DNA from: Elusimicrobia bacterium CG08_land_8_20_14_0_20_44_26
GTDB lineage: Bacteria; CG03
Direction: 5' to 3'
Length of the DNA: 7,709 nt
NCBI GenBank assembly: GCA_002779055.1
Contig: PEXM01000010.1
Coordinates: 959-8,667, forward strand
The notes below the pieces were generated by a model. That model did no database searches. It saw nothing but the letters and a program-made list of their open reading frames with translations, and had not been told where the DNA came from. Below are positions 6,086-7,709 of the stretch, piece after piece; within the stretch, counting starts at the first letter, position 1, and every line of letters starts with the position of its first letter. The position numbers and the translations under genes are program-made.

Positions 6086-7263
6086 TTCAGTAAAAACTTA
6101 AAAGTTATTTCTCCCGTTTCTTCGCGTAGGACGCGTTTCCCTTTCAAAGGAGCAAAAACCCATTTTTTCATCTCTTTTATCGCGAGTTTGTCAAGTTTTG
6201 TAAAGCCCGAAGTTCTTTTGACAAAGACCCTGTCTTTCACGAGACCCCCAGGGAGCACGGTAAATCTCAAAACCACGACGGGTTCGACGCCTTCTCCTTT
6301 TAGCCACGACGGGTAATCCGGTATGAAGGATTTGATAATTTCTCTGTTTCTTATTTCTCCTGTGATTGTTATTCCCACATTCGTCTTAGAATCTGCGTCA
6401 AGAACGGTCTTTTCTACCGGATGAGTTTGTCCGATTTTTCTGCTGTCAAAGGAAGGCATTTCTTCTTTAGAAACTTCCGGATGCGAAAAATCAATGGATG
6501 CTGCGGGGAGGTTTTTTTCAAATTTCCCGCCCGATTCGTTAAACCCGCTTCCGAAAATGTTTGAGGTCTTTGCCGGAATTTTTTCTCTGTCGCCGTCGTC
6601 CGCTATTGATGCCGTATCCGAAAGGTCATCTTCATTCTTGGTAGAGTTAATTATCCTCGGGCGGATGATGTCTTCCGTCGGCAGTGCGTTTTTTACGGCC
6701 TCCGTTTCAATTTCTTTTACGACGTCCGGCGGGTTCGGATTTTTCGGAAAACCGCTTTTTAAATCCCCTCTAACTCCCCTTTTCCAAAGGGGAGAACCGC
6801 TTTTTTCTATGCCGTCCCCGGGGCTGTCCGCAGAATTTTTTTCCTCTTCAATGAAAAGGTCGCCGGATGCAAAATCCTTTTTTAATGTGGGGAAGTATGA
6901 AGTTGATGTTTTTCTGTTCTGCGTTATTTTTTTGGGGGCGCTAACCGCGATGACCCCTGTTTTCCCTGCGCTTCTTTCTAAAGGCGCATCGCGAAATGGA
7001 GCGCTTATTTTGTCGTCGGGCATTATCAGGCCGGAAGAGCGCTTTTTTATTTCCGCGATATTTTTCATTCTCTCGGTTATATTTTTGTCCGCCTGCTCAA
7101 GGAAGGAAACTTCCGTAAAAGAAACTTTATCTTTTCTTGTTCCGTTTTTCCCCGTTAAAGAGAGAGCCATGACGAATACGGTTAAATGAAGGGCTGCTGA
7201 CGCAAAAAATGAATATAGTGTGTCGCGGTTCGCCCCGTTAGAAATTTCCCAAACGTCTTTCAT
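6082..7263 (-). CDS. TonB-like energy-transducing protein
   Basis: A 393-residue protein. The start is the ATG at 7263-7261, overlapping the exbD TGA as ATGA; the frame stays open to an ATG at 7341, but that would overlap exbD by 82 bases. One transmembrane helix lies at about residues 18-37, containing SAALH (22-26), the S-x3-H pattern of TonB membrane anchors. A long, polar, low-complexity periplasmic linker (about 40-300) follows; it is not the Pro/Lys-rich type of E. coli TonB. The C-terminal TonB domain (about 300-393) shows IPDYPSWLKGEGVEPVVVLR, FTVLPGGLVKDRVFVKRTSG, LDKLAIKEMKKWVFAPL and ITFKF. The role is to transmit proton-motive energy from an ExbB/ExbD motor to outer-membrane or periplasmic partners. 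The linker carries an in-frame repeat insertion at residues 154-168. It could equally be named TolA-like by position. Confidence 0.85.
   Translation of the reverse strand: MKDVWEISNGANRDTLYSFFASAALHLTVFVMALSLTGKNGTRKDKVSFTEVSFLEQADKNITERMKNIAEIKKRSSGLIMPDDKISAPFRDAPLERSAGKTGVIAVSAPKKITQNRKTSTSYFPTLKKDFASGDLFIEEEKNSADSPGDGIEKSGSPLWKRGVRGDLKSGFPKNPNPPDVVKEIETEAVKNALPTEDIIRPRIINSTKNEDDLSDTASIADDGDREKIPAKTSNIFGSGFNESGGKFEKNLPAASIDFSHPEVSKEEMPSFDSRKIGQTHPVEKTVLDADSKTNVGITITGEIRNREIIKSFIPDYPSWLKGEGVEPVVVLRFTVLPGGLVKDRVFVKRTSGFTKLDKLAIKEMKKWVFAPLKGKRVLREETGEITFKFLLK
6750..6806. repeat. Palindromic repeat element, copy 2, flanked by an 11-bp direct repeat
   Basis: A 9-bp perfect hairpin, CTCCCCTTT (6774-6782) and AAAGGGGAG (6786-6794) with loop TCC, is preceded by AAATCCCCTC, which together match the copy at 1800-1850. 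The block is bracketed by AACCGCTTTTT at 6750-6760 and again at 6795-6805, offset by 45 bases. On the coding (minus) strand this reads KSG-SPLWKRGVRGDL-KSG, so 15 codons were added and the KSG codons doubled. The direct repeat looks like a target-site duplication. Relative to its host gene it is in the opposite orientation to copy 1, yet both stay open. Confidence 0.75.
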
Positions 7264-7691
7264 TTTTTCTTTTCCGCGCCGATGGCGATTTTCGCCGCGC
7301 CGCAGGCTCTGCCGATTTGCAGAGCGGGTTCTATGTCGCAATAGAGAAGTGTTTTATCCGCGCGGATTAAAAGAACGTTTTCCGGAGCCGCCTTGAATTT
7401 AGCGCGAAGTTTCCCCTCCAGTTCGGAGAAATTTATATCTTTGCCGTCAAGTTCAATTCTGCCGTTTTTAAGAAGTGTCACTGTGACATAAGCGGATGTC
7501 TCTTCTTCCGCCGTTTCGGACAGAGGCAGCGTTATATCGGAGTTTCTGTTTGTAATACCGGCGGATATTATCATAAGAATCAGCAGAATTATCAGAGCCA
7601 TGCTGGTTAAGGGCATCACATCAATATCGGTTTGCGGTTCTAAATTCACCCCGTGAGAAATCCCCGAATTTATATTCATACTTTTTTTCAT
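7260..7691 (-). CDS. ExbD/TolR family protein lacking the membrane aspartate
   Basis: A 143-residue protein, normal ExbD/TolR length. A short cytoplasmic N-terminus (1-22) leads to DIDVMPL (22-28), matching the family's INVTPL, and one membrane helix (about 29-46, SMALIILLILMIISAG). The periplasmic domain includes DITLPL, VTLLKNGRIELDGKDI and VLLIRADKTLLYCDI. Family members normally have PLxD at the helix start, the aspartate being the proton-carrying residue (Asp25 of E. coli ExbD); here that position is Ser30, codon AGC at 7604-7602. The protein may be an accessory second ExbD subunit or a non-conducting variant. The ATG overlaps the TGA of an upstream frame (ATGA) and the stop overlaps the tonB-like start in the same way. 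The frame is also open upstream to the window edge, but the overlap pattern favours 7691. Confidence 0.85.
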   Translation of the reverse strand: MKKSMNINSGISHGVNLEPQTDIDVMPLTSMALIILLILMIISAGITNRNSDITLPLSETAEEETSAYVTVTLLKNGRIELDGKDINFSELEGKLRAKFKAAPENVLLIRADKTLLYCDIEPALQIGRACGAAKIAIGAEKKK

Positions 7692-7709
7692 AATCTGCCA
7701 ATCACATCC
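7688..7709 (-). CDS. Last codons of an upstream gene, probably exbB/tolQ-like (partial)
   Basis: Reading from the right edge on the minus strand, a frame gives DVIGRL then TGA (7690-7688), the stop overlapping the exbD start as ATGA. The same 4-base overlap joins the next two genes, which supports a real upstream gene. Its identity as a MotA/TolQ/ExbB-type subunit is inferred only from the usual exbB-exbD order; the visible residues are too few to show it. Confidence 0.4.

Noticed and set aside
6494..7189. Long open frame (231 codons) on the + strand, opposite the tonB-like gene
   Set aside because: It mirrors the low-complexity linker of a well-supported TonB-domain gene, and its product is a Ser/Phe-rich string without family motifs, typical of an antisense shadow.
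7264..7341. Longer N-terminus for the tonB-like protein starting at 7341
   Set aside because: It would overlap exbD by 82 bases and add an Arg-rich stretch not seen in TonB proteins; the ATG at 7263 has the ATGA overlap used elsewhere in the operon and places the membrane helix normally.
1..7709. CRISPR array, rRNA or insertion-sequence transposase
   Set aside because: No regularly spaced repeats, rRNA-like conserved stretches or transposase motifs were seen on either strand.

Overview
This 7.7 kb window looks like chromosomal DNA from a Gram-negative (two-membrane) bacterium outside the well-studied phyla. Signs of an outer membrane are a FecR-domain protein, a LolB-like lipoprotein and an ExbD/TonB operon. 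The same segment carries SpoVG, best known from Firmicutes but also found in deep-branching Gram-negative lineages. Base composition is moderate, with many A and T runs. I cannot name the phylum; Elusimicrobiota- or Omnitrophota-like groups, or another candidate phylum, would fit.

Left part (+ strand): the end of a FecR-domain protein runs in from the left edge. After a short AT-rich gap comes a tightly packed set: a short DUF1015 protein, a TPR-repeat protein with a signal peptide, a LolB/DUF4292-like lipoprotein, ispE (MEP isoprenoid pathway), then spoVG with its own strong Shine-Dalgarno and a candidate promoter. The TPR / LolB-like / ispE order matches the proteobacterial arrangement and ispE followed by spoVG resembles the Firmicutes one. 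A tRNA-Gln(UUG) with encoded CCA closes this side.

Right part (- strand, convergent): four reading frames are linked by 4-base ATGA stop/start overlaps: the last codons of an upstream gene (probably exbB/tolQ) at the right edge, an ExbD/TolR-like protein, a TonB-like protein, and a secreted protein with a FlgD-Ig-like segment followed by a degenerate OmpA-like domain. This looks like a trans-envelope energised complex. However, the ExbD lacks the normally essential membrane aspartate, and the OmpA-like domain appears to lack the peptidoglycan-binding Asp and Arg. This operon is the best candidate for something unusual here.

Two copies of a short C-rich/G-rich palindromic repeat (about 45-51 bp) lie inside genes, both in frame: one in the signal-peptide region of the TPR protein, the other in the linker of the TonB-like protein. 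The second is flanked by an 11-base direct repeat that looks like a target-site duplication. Each leaves the gene open and adds a short peptide.
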